Below are positions 56,533-64,000 of a DNA stretch of 64,000 bases, in pieces. The DNA comes from Snodgrassella alvi (lineage in GTDB: Bacteria > Pseudomonadota > Gammaproteobacteria > Burkholderiales > Neisseriaceae), in assembly GCF_002777825.1 (NCBI RefSeq), contig NZ_MEIR01000082.1, forward strand, positions 102,068 through 166,067, read 5' to 3'. Below the pieces are notes generated by a model. The model did not search any database. It had not been told where the DNA came from and saw only the letters and a program-made list of their open reading frames with translations. Every line of letters begins with the position of its first letter. Position 1 is the first letter of the stretch. Both the position numbers and the translations under genes were made by a program.

Positions 56533-58503
56533 ATGCATATTTCTCTTGGTCCTGTCGTGATGATCCTATTGGTGGCCGTTTTGGCCGCCATCATCTGCCG
56601 ACGTCTGCACATTCCCGCCATGCTCGGCTACCTTGTGGTTGGCTTTATTGCCGGCCCAGGCTGGCTGCATTTAATCAACCAAAATCATGCCACCGAATTT
56701 ATCGGCGAAATCGGCATTACCTTCCTCATGTTCAGCATCGGGCTGGAGTTTTCCATTGGCAAACTTAAAGCCATGCGCCGGCTGGTGCTCGGACTGGGTG
56801 GATTACAGGTTGCCCTCACCCTGACTGCCCTCTTCATCATACTAGGCGTCATGGGTATCCAGCTTACATGGGCATTTACCCTTGCCGCCGCCATGACCAT
56901 GTCGTCTACCGCCATCGTCAGCCGCATCATGGTAGAGAAAAACGAACTAGGACAACACTACGGCCACATGATTATGGGCGTATTACTGATGCAGGACATC
57001 GCCGTCGTACCGCTGATGATCCTGTTTCCCGCACTGGCACATAGCAGTGACGGCCTGATACTACAAATGGGCAAAGCCCTGCTCACCATGACACTGGCAC
57101 TTGGCCTGCTGCTGGTAGTCGGCAGCAAAATCATGCCGATATGGTTTCGTCTGATTGCACGTACCAAATCCAGCGAACTGTTCATGATAAACGTATTGCT
57201 GGTTACACTGGGCGTTGCCTATCTCACCCAGCTGGCCGGCCTGTCGCTGGCACTAGGCGCATTCGTGGCTGGTATGCTTATTTCAGAAACAGAATACCGC
57301 TATCAGGTAGAAGACGACATCCGCCCTTTCCGCGACATCCTGCTTGGTTTTTTCTTCATTACCATCGGCATGAAACTCAACATACAGGTATTGCAGTCAA
57401 GCTGGTTATTGATACTGGCATTATGTGCACTACTTGTCATCCTCAAAGCACTGGTACTGTATGGCATTAGCCGCTACATGAAAGAAGATACCGGCGACAG
57501 CATCAAAACTGCACTGTATTTAGCGCAGGGTGGTGAATTCGGCTTCGTCATACTAGCCATCAGCGGTGCACTCAAACTCATCTCACTCGAATTGCAACAG
57601 GCAGCCATTGCAGCCGTCCTGCTTTCCATGATACTGGCGCCCTTTATCATGAAAAGTGCCGACATAATCGCCAAACTACTGGTTAAACGCAGTTGGGACG
57701 AACAGGCAGTTGACTTGCAGAGCATACTGGTTGACACCATGAACAAATCCGACCATATCCTCATCATTGGCTTCGGCCGCTGTGGCCAGAGTATAGCCCG
57801 CGTCCTGCAACAGGAAGACACCCCCTACTACGCCATCGATCTGGATGCCGAGCGCGTGGCTACCGCCAAGGCAGCCGGTGAACCAGTTACATTCGGAGAC
57901 GCCAAAAGGCAGGAAGTATTACAGGCAGCCGGATTAAAACGTGCTAATACCGTACTCATCACCATCAATAACATGACCGAGGCCAAACATATCCTCAGCA
58001 ACATCATGCTGATTGCCCCCACCATGCCCGTAATCGTACGCGTCACCAGCGACGACAACATCCCCGTCCTCACCAATATAGGCGCCGATGACATCGTTTC
58101 CGATGAAAAAGAATCCAGCCTTACACTAGCCAGCCAGGCACTATTAAGCTCAGGTAAACCATTTGATGAAGTTTATCAAATCATGCAGCGTATCCGCCAA
58201 GACCGCTATCAGGCACTGGAAGGCCTGTTCGCAGGCAGTGATGACGAAATTTCCGATGAAAGTGTTCATTACTTTCGTCAGGCTTTCACCCTGCCACCAG
58301 ATGCCTTTCTGGTAGGCAAAAACATCAACGACTTGCCACTAGACAAACTGAACATAAAACTGCTCTCCGTGCGCCGTAATGCTCACCAGCTACGCGAGTT
58401 TAATCCAGACTTCCGCTTCAAAGCCTCAGACACCCTGGTAGTACTCGGCCTCAGAGACAAAGTAATTCTTTTTGAAAACTGGTCACTACAAGGAACAAGC
58501 TAA
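56533..58503 (+). CDS. CPA2-family cation/proton antiporter with RCK domains (YbaL/KefB-like)
   Basis: A 656-residue membrane protein. Twelve or so helices in the Na+/H+ exchanger domain (about 5-375) include FLMFSIGLEFSIGKLKAMRR and GGEFGFVILAIS. A TrkA-N Rossmann domain (about 412-530) begins ILIIGFGRCGQSIARVL, and a TrkA-C domain ends the protein (about 585-655). It likely exchanges K+ or Na+ for protons with nucleotide control. Monocistronic, followed by tRNA genes. Confidence 0.92.
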   Translation: MHISLGPVVMILLVAVLAAIICRRLHIPAMLGYLVVGFIAGPGWLHLINQNHATEFIGEIGITFLMFSIGLEFSIGKLKAMRRLVLGLGGLQVALTLTALFIILGVMGIQLTWAFTLAAAMTMSSTAIVSRIMVEKNELGQHYGHMIMGVLLMQDIAVVPLMILFPALAHSSDGLILQMGKALLTMTLALGLLLVVGSKIMPIWFRLIARTKSSELFMINVLLVTLGVAYLTQLAGLSLALGAFVAGMLISETEYRYQVEDDIRPFRDILLGFFFITIGMKLNIQVLQSSWLLILALCALLVILKALVLYGISRYMKEDTGDSIKTALYLAQGGEFGFVILAISGALKLISLELQQAAIAAVLLSMILAPFIMKSADIIAKLLVKRSWDEQAVDLQSILVDTMNKSDHILIIGFGRCGQSIARVLQQEDTPYYAIDLDAERVATAKAAGEPVTFGDAKRQEVLQAAGLKRANTVLITINNMTEAKHILSNIMLIAPTMPVIVRVTSDDNIPVLTNIGADDIVSDEKESSLTLASQALLSSGKPFDEVYQIMQRIRQDRYQALEGLFAGSDDEISDESVHYFRQAFTLPPDAFLVGKNINDLPLDKLNIKLLSVRRNAHQLREFNPDFRFKASDTLVVLGLRDKVILFENWSLQGTS

Positions 58504-58568
58504 TTTTTTCACAATCAGCACTTGCCATAAGGAAACATATCTGGTTTAATACTGACTTTCTCAAGCAC

Positions 58569-58644
58569 GGGTGATTAGCTCAGTTGGTAGAGCGTCTGCC
58601 TTACAAGCAGAATGTCGGCGGTTCGACTCCGTCATCACCCACCA
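58569..58644 (+). tRNA. tRNA-Val (anticodon TAC)
   Basis: A 76-base cloverleaf: acceptor GGGTGAT pairs with ATCACCC, D-loop AGCTCAGTTGGTAGAGC, anticodon loop CTTACAA, T-loop GGTTCGACTCC, discriminator A and encoded CCA. Confidence 0.96.
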
Positions 58645-58676
58645 GTTTTCTGTTTTATGCATAGCATAAAGTATGC

Positions 58677-58753
58677 GCGGTGGTAGCTCAGTTGGTTAGA
58701 GTACCGGCCTGTCACGCCGGGGGTCGCGGGTTCGAGCCCCGTCCGCCGCGCCA
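58677..58753 (+). tRNA. tRNA-Asp (anticodon GTC)
   Basis: A 77-base cloverleaf: acceptor GCGGTGG pairs with CCGCCGC (one G-T), D-arm AGCTCAGTTGGTTAGAGT, anticodon loop CTGTCAC, T-loop GGTTCGAGCCC, discriminator G and encoded CCA. Lies 33 bp after tRNA-Val, so they are co-transcribed. Confidence 0.96.
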
Positions 58754-58760
58754 AAAAAAT

Positions 58761-58793
58761 AAAAAAAGCACAGCTTCTGCTGTGCTTTTTTTA
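58761..58793 (+). terminator. terminator after the tRNA pair
   Basis: Stem AAAGCACAGC / GCTGTGCTTT with a four-base loop and seven T. Confidence 0.93.
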
Positions 58794-59180
58794 TTATCAT
58801 CTCAAATCAAGTATTTCAAATTGGTCTTGCAGTTAAAGCGTTCAAACCTGCCATCAATAAAATCAGCCACCTTAAATATATATCTTCCCTATTCGGCTAC
58901 AGCACAGTCACACAGACAATACGAATACCTATCCTAATAGAATTATCTATTCAGCACGCTCAATCTGAACTAACTCATACCATCATCATCCCAGCCACAA
59001 GATTATGCTGCATAAACAATTACTCTGTATAATTGTTAAATTATGTTTAATATACTATTATTCATAGTACTATTAATAGAAAAAACATACTTCCTTTTTT
59101 TCTATTCAGAGGTAGGCATGCATTCAATCACACAACAACTAAACGATTTACATCAAACCACAAAATGAGAAAGGTTTATC
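58794..59180. other. intergenic region between tRNA-Asp and the ABC transporter
   Basis: About 390 AT-rich bases. No gene is supported. An imperfect FNR-like site (CGATTTACATCAA, about 59143) precedes the ABC genes. It marks the start of accessory DNA. Confidence 0.4.
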
Positions 59181-60119
59181 GTGGGAAATACCAATTATCT
59201 GATTGAAGTAAAAAATGTTTCCAAAAAAATCAAAGGCCGGCAAATTTTGGATAACATTTCATTCAAAATTGCACCCGGCCGAATTATGGGTTTCATCGGA
59301 CCCAATGGGGCCGGCAAAACCACTATGCTGAAAATGCTCACAGGTTTAATGTTTCCCACTTCAGGAGAGATTAAAATCTGTGGCCATGATATTCAGCAAG
59401 ACTACGAGCAAGCCGCACTTAATCTGGGTACCATAATTGAAAACCCTGAATTTTATAATTATATGTCTGGTTTTAATAATCTACAGGTATTTGCTGACAT
59501 GAGCCGCCTGCCAATCAGCAAAAATGAAATAATGCAAACCTTAGCCACTACCGGCCTCAAAGGAGCTGAGCAGCAAAAAGTTAAAGGCTATTCTTTAGGC
59601 ATGCGGCAAAGATTGGGCGTAGCAAATGCCACCATTCATCAGCCCAAAGTATTAATTCTGGACGAGCCCATGAATGGCCTCGACCCTGAGGGAATGAAAG
59701 ACTTCCGCAACCTGATGAAAAATTTTGTCCGCAATGGAAACAGCATCATTATTTCCAGCCATCTTCTCGCCGAGCTACAGGAAATTGTTAACGATATCTT
59801 TATTGTTAACCATGGCAGACAAATATACGCAGGCACAATGACTGATCTCCTGGGTAAATCCAATAATATTGTTCACGTAGAAATAGATGGAGATCTATTA
59901 CTGGCAGAAAAAATACTACAAGAAAAAGGATATCAGGTTACTAACCAGCTCAATAGTCTTGAAATCACAATTAACCAGAATGATCACGACCCACGTGCGG
60001 AAATTGCCAAACTGCTGGTTGAAAACAATATACCCTTAATCGGCTTAAAACTAACACACTACTCTCTGGAAGACTCATTCCTCAATACCATTAACAGCGA
60101 TAATCAAAAAAAGGGCTAA
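59181..60119 (+). CDS. ABC transporter ATP-binding protein (BcrA-like)
   Basis: A 312-residue ATPase. Walker A GPNGAGKTT (about 40-48), signature YSLGMRQRLG and Walker B LILDEPMNGLDP identify an ABC-2 exporter ATPase as used for bacitracin or lantibiotic self-protection. A C-terminal domain of about 95 residues follows. GTG start with GAAAGG 7 bases upstream; the ATG alternatives are internal. Only 3 bp from the permease gene. Confidence 0.88.
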   Translation: MGNTNYLIEVKNVSKKIKGRQILDNISFKIAPGRIMGFIGPNGAGKTTMLKMLTGLMFPTSGEIKICGHDIQQDYEQAALNLGTIIENPEFYNYMSGFNNLQVFADMSRLPISKNEIMQTLATTGLKGAEQQKVKGYSLGMRQRLGVANATIHQPKVLILDEPMNGLDPEGMKDFRNLMKNFVRNGNSIIISSHLLAELQEIVNDIFIVNHGRQIYAGTMTDLLGKSNNIVHVEIDGDLLLAEKILQEKGYQVTNQLNSLEITINQNDHDPRAEIAKLLVENNIPLIGLKLTHYSLEDSFLNTINSDNQKKG

Positions 60120-60122
60120 CCA

Positions 60123-60923
60123 ATGAAATTACTGATTAATGAATGGCGTAAATACCTTCGCAACATTCGCAGCGCGATTATCATACCTTTAATATTATTA
60201 GTCGTATTAGTCATTTATTTTAGCACAATGCATTTTGTACTCGCGGCAACAGCACCCTCGCACTTAGCTGAAGGCTATAGCATGGTATTTTTGTTTGGCA
60301 TAACTATTTGTTATAATTTTGTTAATTTTATCACCATTATATATGCCTCCAATATTCTAAGCTCAGAAATATCCAGAGGTACAATTAAATTTATCCTGAC
60401 ACGCCCCTATCAACGCTACAAAATATTACTAGCAAAAATCGGAGCAATCACCTTATTAATGCCAACATTCATGATTATATCGGTAATCATTTCTTTATTA
60501 TTGCAGTTGCTAACAATCCACCATATGCCAGAACTTGGAGGAGTAATAAAATATACCGGAATATATAGCCTATACATATTGGTAATTACAATATTTTTTA
60601 CTGCATTTGCCTTAATGCTTTCTTCCCTGACCAGCAGCCCTGCCTTTGTTACCGGTTGCTGTATCGTGTATTATTTTTGTGCCTCTGGCTTATGGGCGAC
60701 AATCAATCAGCTCTATTTTCATCTACCAACAGACGGATGGTTATATAAATTATGTCCTTTAAATGTAAATGACTATTTAATTGACCTAATGAAAGAGGCT
60801 GCCAAAAATCCTGTGCAGAATGAATTCTATATCACCTTATTGGCCAATATTGTCTATGCATGTATTTTCTTCCTGATAGCTGTGCTGGTATTCAGACGGC
60901 GTGATATCACATTAGCCAATTAA
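60123..60923 (+). CDS. ABC-2 type permease
   Basis: A 266-residue membrane protein with six hydrophobic segments. SSEISRGTIKFILTRPYQR (about 86-104) is the cytoplasmic coupling region of ABC-2 permeases (typically E..GTlk.lLs.P.sR). Partner of the ATPase upstream. Substrate unknown, perhaps a peptide or toxin. Confidence 0.87.
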   Translation: MKLLINEWRKYLRNIRSAIIIPLILLVVLVIYFSTMHFVLAATAPSHLAEGYSMVFLFGITICYNFVNFITIIYASNILSSEISRGTIKFILTRPYQRYKILLAKIGAITLLMPTFMIISVIISLLLQLLTIHHMPELGGVIKYTGIYSLYILVITIFFTAFALMLSSLTSSPAFVTGCCIVYYFCASGLWATINQLYFHLPTDGWLYKLCPLNVNDYLIDLMKEAAKNPVQNEFYITLLANIVYACIFFLIAVLVFRRRDITLAN

Positions 60924-61245
60924 CAGTAACTTTACTCATACCACAATAACAGGCCAGATTGTAAGAAATCATTTGGGAATAATTAACACCCAAATCACCT
61001 TTTTTCAATCTGGCCTTATTATTTCCAGCCTGGAATACTTTTAGTTAAACCAGTAAATATAAAACACCACTAATCAAGCATATTTAATACTAAAAACCGG
61101 TAATGATCATACTGATTAAAATATTTCCGGTTTTAATGTAAATTGCTTAACCACAACGTATCAAACTGCTAATCAAAAAAAGAGGTCTGCTAATTAAGGC
61201 CTTTTATCCATAAACACCCAAAACTAAATATCCAGCTTAGGCAAA
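60924..61245. other. intergenic region after the ABC permease
   Basis: An inverted repeat (GGCCAGATTG at 60952-60961 and CAATCTGGCC at 61006-61015, then TTATT) is a likely terminator of the ABC operon. The rest is AT-rich without gene signals. Confidence 0.45.
60952..61020 (+). terminator. long-loop terminator-like hairpin after the ABC genes
   Basis: Ten-base perfect stem with a 44-base loop; followed by TTATTATTT. Confidence 0.45.
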
Positions 61246-61365
61246 TTATTGACTGTTTACAGCGTTTCCAGACTCACCGTAATTACCCTTTGGAATAATT
61301 CCCAACACAGATTTGCCATTACTCATAACACAATCAAAGCCAGCTTGATCAGCCGAAAATGGTTC
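61246..61365 (-). pseudogene. C-terminal fragment of an unknown protein, minus strand
   Basis: The minus strand reads EPFSADQAGFDCVMSNGKSV then LGIIPKGNYGESGNAVNSQ-stop with no start. It looks protein-like and ends where the plus-strand gene remnant begins, so the two fragments meet tail to tail. No family recognised. Confidence 0.3.
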
Positions 61366-61432
61366 AAGACTTTATTGAAAATAATAACCATATTCTGGAT
61401 TATATTCATCAGTTTAGTAAAGTAGTCGATTA
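61360..61432 (+). pseudogene. decayed C-terminus of an older copy of the tandem lipoprotein gene
   Basis: The frame MVQDFIENNNHILDYIHQFS KVVD-stop (61360-61432) matches the end of the intact copies, which read GFINNNNRILDYIHQHS then KVVN. The following 210 bases (61433-61646) resemble the spacer between the intact copies. Thus one more copy once stood here. Confidence 0.7.
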
Positions 61433-61725
61433 ACAAAAAACGCTTATAGACTACTTCAATAATGATATTTTATTTAATTGCAATAATATTACCATTTTTG
61501 GGCAGATTTACTTAGAAAATAACTATTCAATTGCGACAGCCAATAATCAATTTTAAACCATTACCTTCTATTGATATTTATCAATTTATTTATATAAATC
61601 AACACATCATATACTTGTAGAGGTTGCAAATTAACGCTATATCACTGTTAAATACTGTTAATTTATGCTATTAAAGAACATGAGGCTATTTAAGCGGCTT
61701 AAATTCAATTAGCAAAGGTAGCAAG

Positions 61726-62547
61726 ATGAAACGTTGGCTGTGTATTTTGATTCTGTGTTTAGCTGGCTGTATTGATAGCCGCAGTGAGCAGGAAAAGCAA
61801 CAACAATTACAGGATAAACTGATAATGACTGATACTACTGAAATAACAGTTCTGATTCCGTCACTGGTTTCCAGTAAAAAACTAGCGATTACTTTGCCAC
61901 GCTGCTTTTTTGGGCCTAACTTGAAAAATAAAATTGTTGATGGAAAAGTTGAAGTAAAAGCCGTTACTATTCTGTTTCCATTACCTACATTTTCCGGTTT
62001 TCCCAATGATGCAGAAGCACTTAAGCATTGCCCTGATCCGTCTAGGCCAATATCTGGAATTGGTGTAAGACCACTGTTTCCTAAAAAAAGAGGAACAACT
62101 GAGCTATTATATGGAAATCATTGGTTAAAACATCTAAGCTTTCAATATTCATTGAAAGAAAAAAGAAACAATCAAACTTTATATAACAGTGGTATTGGTG
62201 GAAAACTGGCTATATTCGCTAATCAGTCCAAAGAAAATAAAGCAGATATATCAATTGATTTCTGGCCTTATGATGCAGGTAATGCAGACAGTCCTTTTCC
62301 CGACCAGATTGATGTGCATTCTGTACTGGAGAAAGAGTTTGGTTTTGGTTATGTAGTTTATACGTCCAAATTCTTACATGGCAAAAATAAACCATTGCCA
62401 AATCAGTGGTATTTTGCTGATGCCTTGATTGATATCTATAAACATAATGAAAGCCTGCTCGATCATCCAGAGATATTACACGGGTTTATCAACAACAATA
62501 ATCGTATTCTGGATTATATTCATCAACACAGTAAGGTAGTTAATTAA
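61726..62547 (+). CDS. tandemly repeated lipoprotein, copy 1
   Basis: A 273-residue protein with a lipoprotein signal MKRWLCILILCLAGC (lipobox LAGC, C15) followed by IDSRSEQEK. The mature part has beta-rich stretches (EITVLIPSLVSSKKLAITLP), a Cys pair (LPRCFFG and LKHCPDP) and a helical end (DHPEILHGFINNNN). No named domain was recognised. Duplicated lipoproteins of this size often are immunity proteins against periplasmic toxins such as type VI phospholipases; that is inference from layout only. AAAGGTAG lies before the ATG. Confidence 0.82.
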   Translation: MKRWLCILILCLAGCIDSRSEQEKQQQLQDKLIMTDTTEITVLIPSLVSSKKLAITLPRCFFGPNLKNKIVDGKVEVKAVTILFPLPTFSGFPNDAEALKHCPDPSRPISGIGVRPLFPKKRGTTELLYGNHWLKHLSFQYSLKEKRNNQTLYNSGIGGKLAIFANQSKENKADISIDFWPYDAGNADSPFPDQIDVHSVLEKEFGFGYVVYTSKFLHGKNKPLPNQWYFADALIDIYKHNESLLDHPEILHGFINNNNRILDYIHQHSKVVN

Positions 62548-62839
62548 CCCGCAACGCTTATCATCTGTATTTAAAATAACATTGTCGTTAATTAGAATAA
62601 TATTGCCAATTCTGAACAGAATTATCCAAAAAATAGCTATTAAATTGCGACAGCCAATAATCTATTTTAAAAAATTACCTTATATTGATATTTATCAATT
62701 TATTTATATAAATCAATATATCATATACTTGCAGTGGTTACTAATTAACGCTATATTACGGTTAAATACTGTTAATTTATGCTATTAAAGAACATGAGGC
62801 TATTTAAGCGGCTTAAATTCAATTAGCAAAGGTAGCAAG

Positions 62840-63661
62840 ATGAAACGTTGGCTGTGTATTTTGATTCTGTGTTTAGCTGGCTGTATTGATAGCCGCAGTG
62901 AGCAGGAAAAGCAACAACAATTACAGGATAAACTGATAATGACTGATACTACTGAAATAACAGTTCTGATTCCGTCACTGGTTTCCAGTAAAAAACTAGC
63001 GATTACTTTGCCACGCTGCTTTTTTGGGCCTAACTTGAAAAATAAAATTGTTGATGGAAAAGTTGAAGTAAAAGCCGTTACTATTCTGTTTCCATTACCT
63101 ACATTTTCCGGTTTTCCCAATGATGCAGAAGCACTTAAGCATTGCCCTGATCCGTCTAGGCCAATATCTGGAATTGGTGTAAGACCACTGTTTCCTAAAA
63201 AAAGAGGAACAACTGAGCTATTATATGGAAATCATTGGTTAAAACATCTAAGCTTTCAATATTCATTGAAAGAAAAAAGAAACAATCAAACTTTATATAA
63301 CAGTGGTATTGGTGGAAAACTGGCTATATTCGCTAATCAGTCCAAAGAAAATAAAGCAGATATATCAATTGATTTCTGGCCTTATGATGCAGGTAATGCA
63401 GACAGTCCTTTTCCCGACCAGATTGATGTGCATTCTGTACTGGAGAAAGAGTTTGGTTTTGGTTATGTAGTTTATACGTCCAAATTCTTACATGGCAAAA
63501 ATAAACCATTGCCAAATCAGTGGTATTTTGCTGATGCCTTGATTGATATCTATAAACATAATGAAAGCCTGCTCGATCATCCAGAGATATTACACGGGTT
63601 TATCAACAACAATAATCGTATTCTGGATTATATTCATCAACACAGTAAGGTAGTTAATTAA
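62840..63661 (+). CDS. tandemly repeated lipoprotein, copy 2
   Basis: Protein identical to copy 1 (273 residues), 1114 bp downstream, with identical flanks. Identity at all positions implies very recent duplication, gene conversion, or an assembly effect. Confidence 0.82.
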   Translation: MKRWLCILILCLAGCIDSRSEQEKQQQLQDKLIMTDTTEITVLIPSLVSSKKLAITLPRCFFGPNLKNKIVDGKVEVKAVTILFPLPTFSGFPNDAEALKHCPDPSRPISGIGVRPLFPKKRGTTELLYGNHWLKHLSFQYSLKEKRNNQTLYNSGIGGKLAIFANQSKENKADISIDFWPYDAGNADSPFPDQIDVHSVLEKEFGFGYVVYTSKFLHGKNKPLPNQWYFADALIDIYKHNESLLDHPEILHGFINNNNRILDYIHQHSKVVN

Positions 63662-63953
63662 CCCGCAACGCTTATCATCTGTATTTAAAATAACATTGTC
63701 GTTAATTAGAATAATATTGCCAATTCTGAACAGAATTATCCAAAAAATAGCTATTAAATTGCGACAGCCAATAATCTATTTTAAAAAATTACCTTATATT
63801 GATATTTATCAATTTATTTATATAAATCAATATATCATATACTTGCAGTGGTTACTAATTAACGCTATATTACGGTTAAATACTGTTAATTTATGCTATT
63901 AAAGAACATGAGGCTATTTAAGCGGCTTAAATTCAATTAGCAAAGGTAGCAAG

Positions 63954-64000
63954 ATGAAACGTTGGCTGTGTATTTTGATTCTGTGTTTAGCTGGCTGTAT
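63954..64000 (+). CDS. tandemly repeated lipoprotein, copy 3 (start only)
   Basis: The first 15 codons, up to the lipobox, are visible before the window ends, identical to the start of copies 1 and 2. Confidence 0.8.
   Translation, partial: MKRWLCILILCLAGC

Larger units (their letters stand above)
61647..64000 (+). repeat. tandem array of 1114-bp units (two whole, third partial)
   Basis: Units 61647-62760 and 62761-63874 appear identical base for base; a third begins at 63875 and is cut by the window end. Each holds one lipoprotein gene and its spacer. Left of 61647 the similarity continues but diverged. Confidence 0.93.

Noticed and set aside
58680..58937. 85-codon open frame starting inside tRNA-Asp
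   Set aside because: It overlaps the tRNA and its terminator, and reads as translated tRNA sequence.
59140..59155. Second FNR box before the ABC exporter
   Set aside because: CGATTTACATCAA lacks a perfect left half and sits too close to the start codon for an activator site.
62582..62788. 68-codon frame in the spacer of the tandem unit (and its copy at 63696)
   Set aside because: No ribosome site, non-ATG start, Ile-rich composition expected of AT-rich spacer; repetition only reflects the duplication.
1..64000. CRISPR array
   Set aside because: No regularly spaced short direct repeats or cas genes were seen; the only direct repeats are the 1114-bp units at the right end.

Overview
The window reads as chromosomal DNA of an AT-rich member of the Neisseriaceae (Betaproteobacteria). 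Pointers are the CoaD, GluQ, Mpl, PnP and CydABX/CydDC proteins, a Fur-boxed small-RNA locus resembling neisserial NrrF, and a DNA-uptake-sequence-like 12-mer in the pnp terminator. The low GC content and gene content would suit the bee-gut genus Snodgrassella, but that is an inference from memory and was not tested.

Layout. 1-600: tail of an IS3-type transposase and an Lrp/AsnC regulator whose start codon abuts the presumed IS end. 619-2355: argS. 2716-3960: a wrecked RTX-like secreted-protein gene split by two abutting IS end fragments (IS3 type, then IS481 type). 4145-7900: class II glutamine amidotransferase, NSS-family Na+ symporter, nitrilase-family amidase. 8331-12850: a two-gene operon of an OLD-type ATPase/TOPRIM nuclease and a UvrD-like helicase, which is the architecture of the Gabija anti-phage system. 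13079-24610: housekeeping and regulatory genes (zur-like, SDR, pbpG, clpX, S24 repressor, mpl, pnp, thioesterase). 24735-26611: a scrap yard with a broken plasmid Rep_3 initiator, other decayed fragments and two overlapping unknown genes. 26860-36821: rpsO, truB, adhP, nagZ, a lipoprotein-type DegP, nth, a nuclease, rpiA, ispF-ispD-dnaQ. 37118-37336: candidate Fur-controlled sRNA. 37436-42060: MacA-MacB-TolC-like efflux operon. 42428-46372: coaD, an aldehyde dehydrogenase and small envelope proteins. 46649-54230: cytochrome bd cluster (cydX, cydB, cydA behind a perfect FNR box; cydC, cydD; gluQ). 54455-58503: tsaB-rimI-UDG operon and a CPA2 cation/proton antiporter. 58569-58753: tRNA-Val and tRNA-Asp. 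59181-64000: accessory segment with an ABC-2 exporter and a head-to-tail array of a lipoprotein gene in 1114-bp units: two whole identical copies, a third cut by the window edge, and an older decayed copy upstream.

How parts fit together. The bd oxidase genes and their CydDC assembly exporter sit together with an FNR site, as expected for low-oxygen respiration. MacA, MacB and the outer membrane lipoprotein form a complete tripartite pump. IspD and IspF (isoprenoid MEP pathway) are translationally coupled to DnaQ. TsaB (tRNA t6A modification) is coupled to RimI and a UDG-like protein. The most unusual items are the enlarged Gabija-like pair with a cysteine cluster in its TOPRIM domain, the Fur-boxed sRNA locus, and the identical tandem lipoprotein array, which looks like the immunity arrays found beside secreted toxins.
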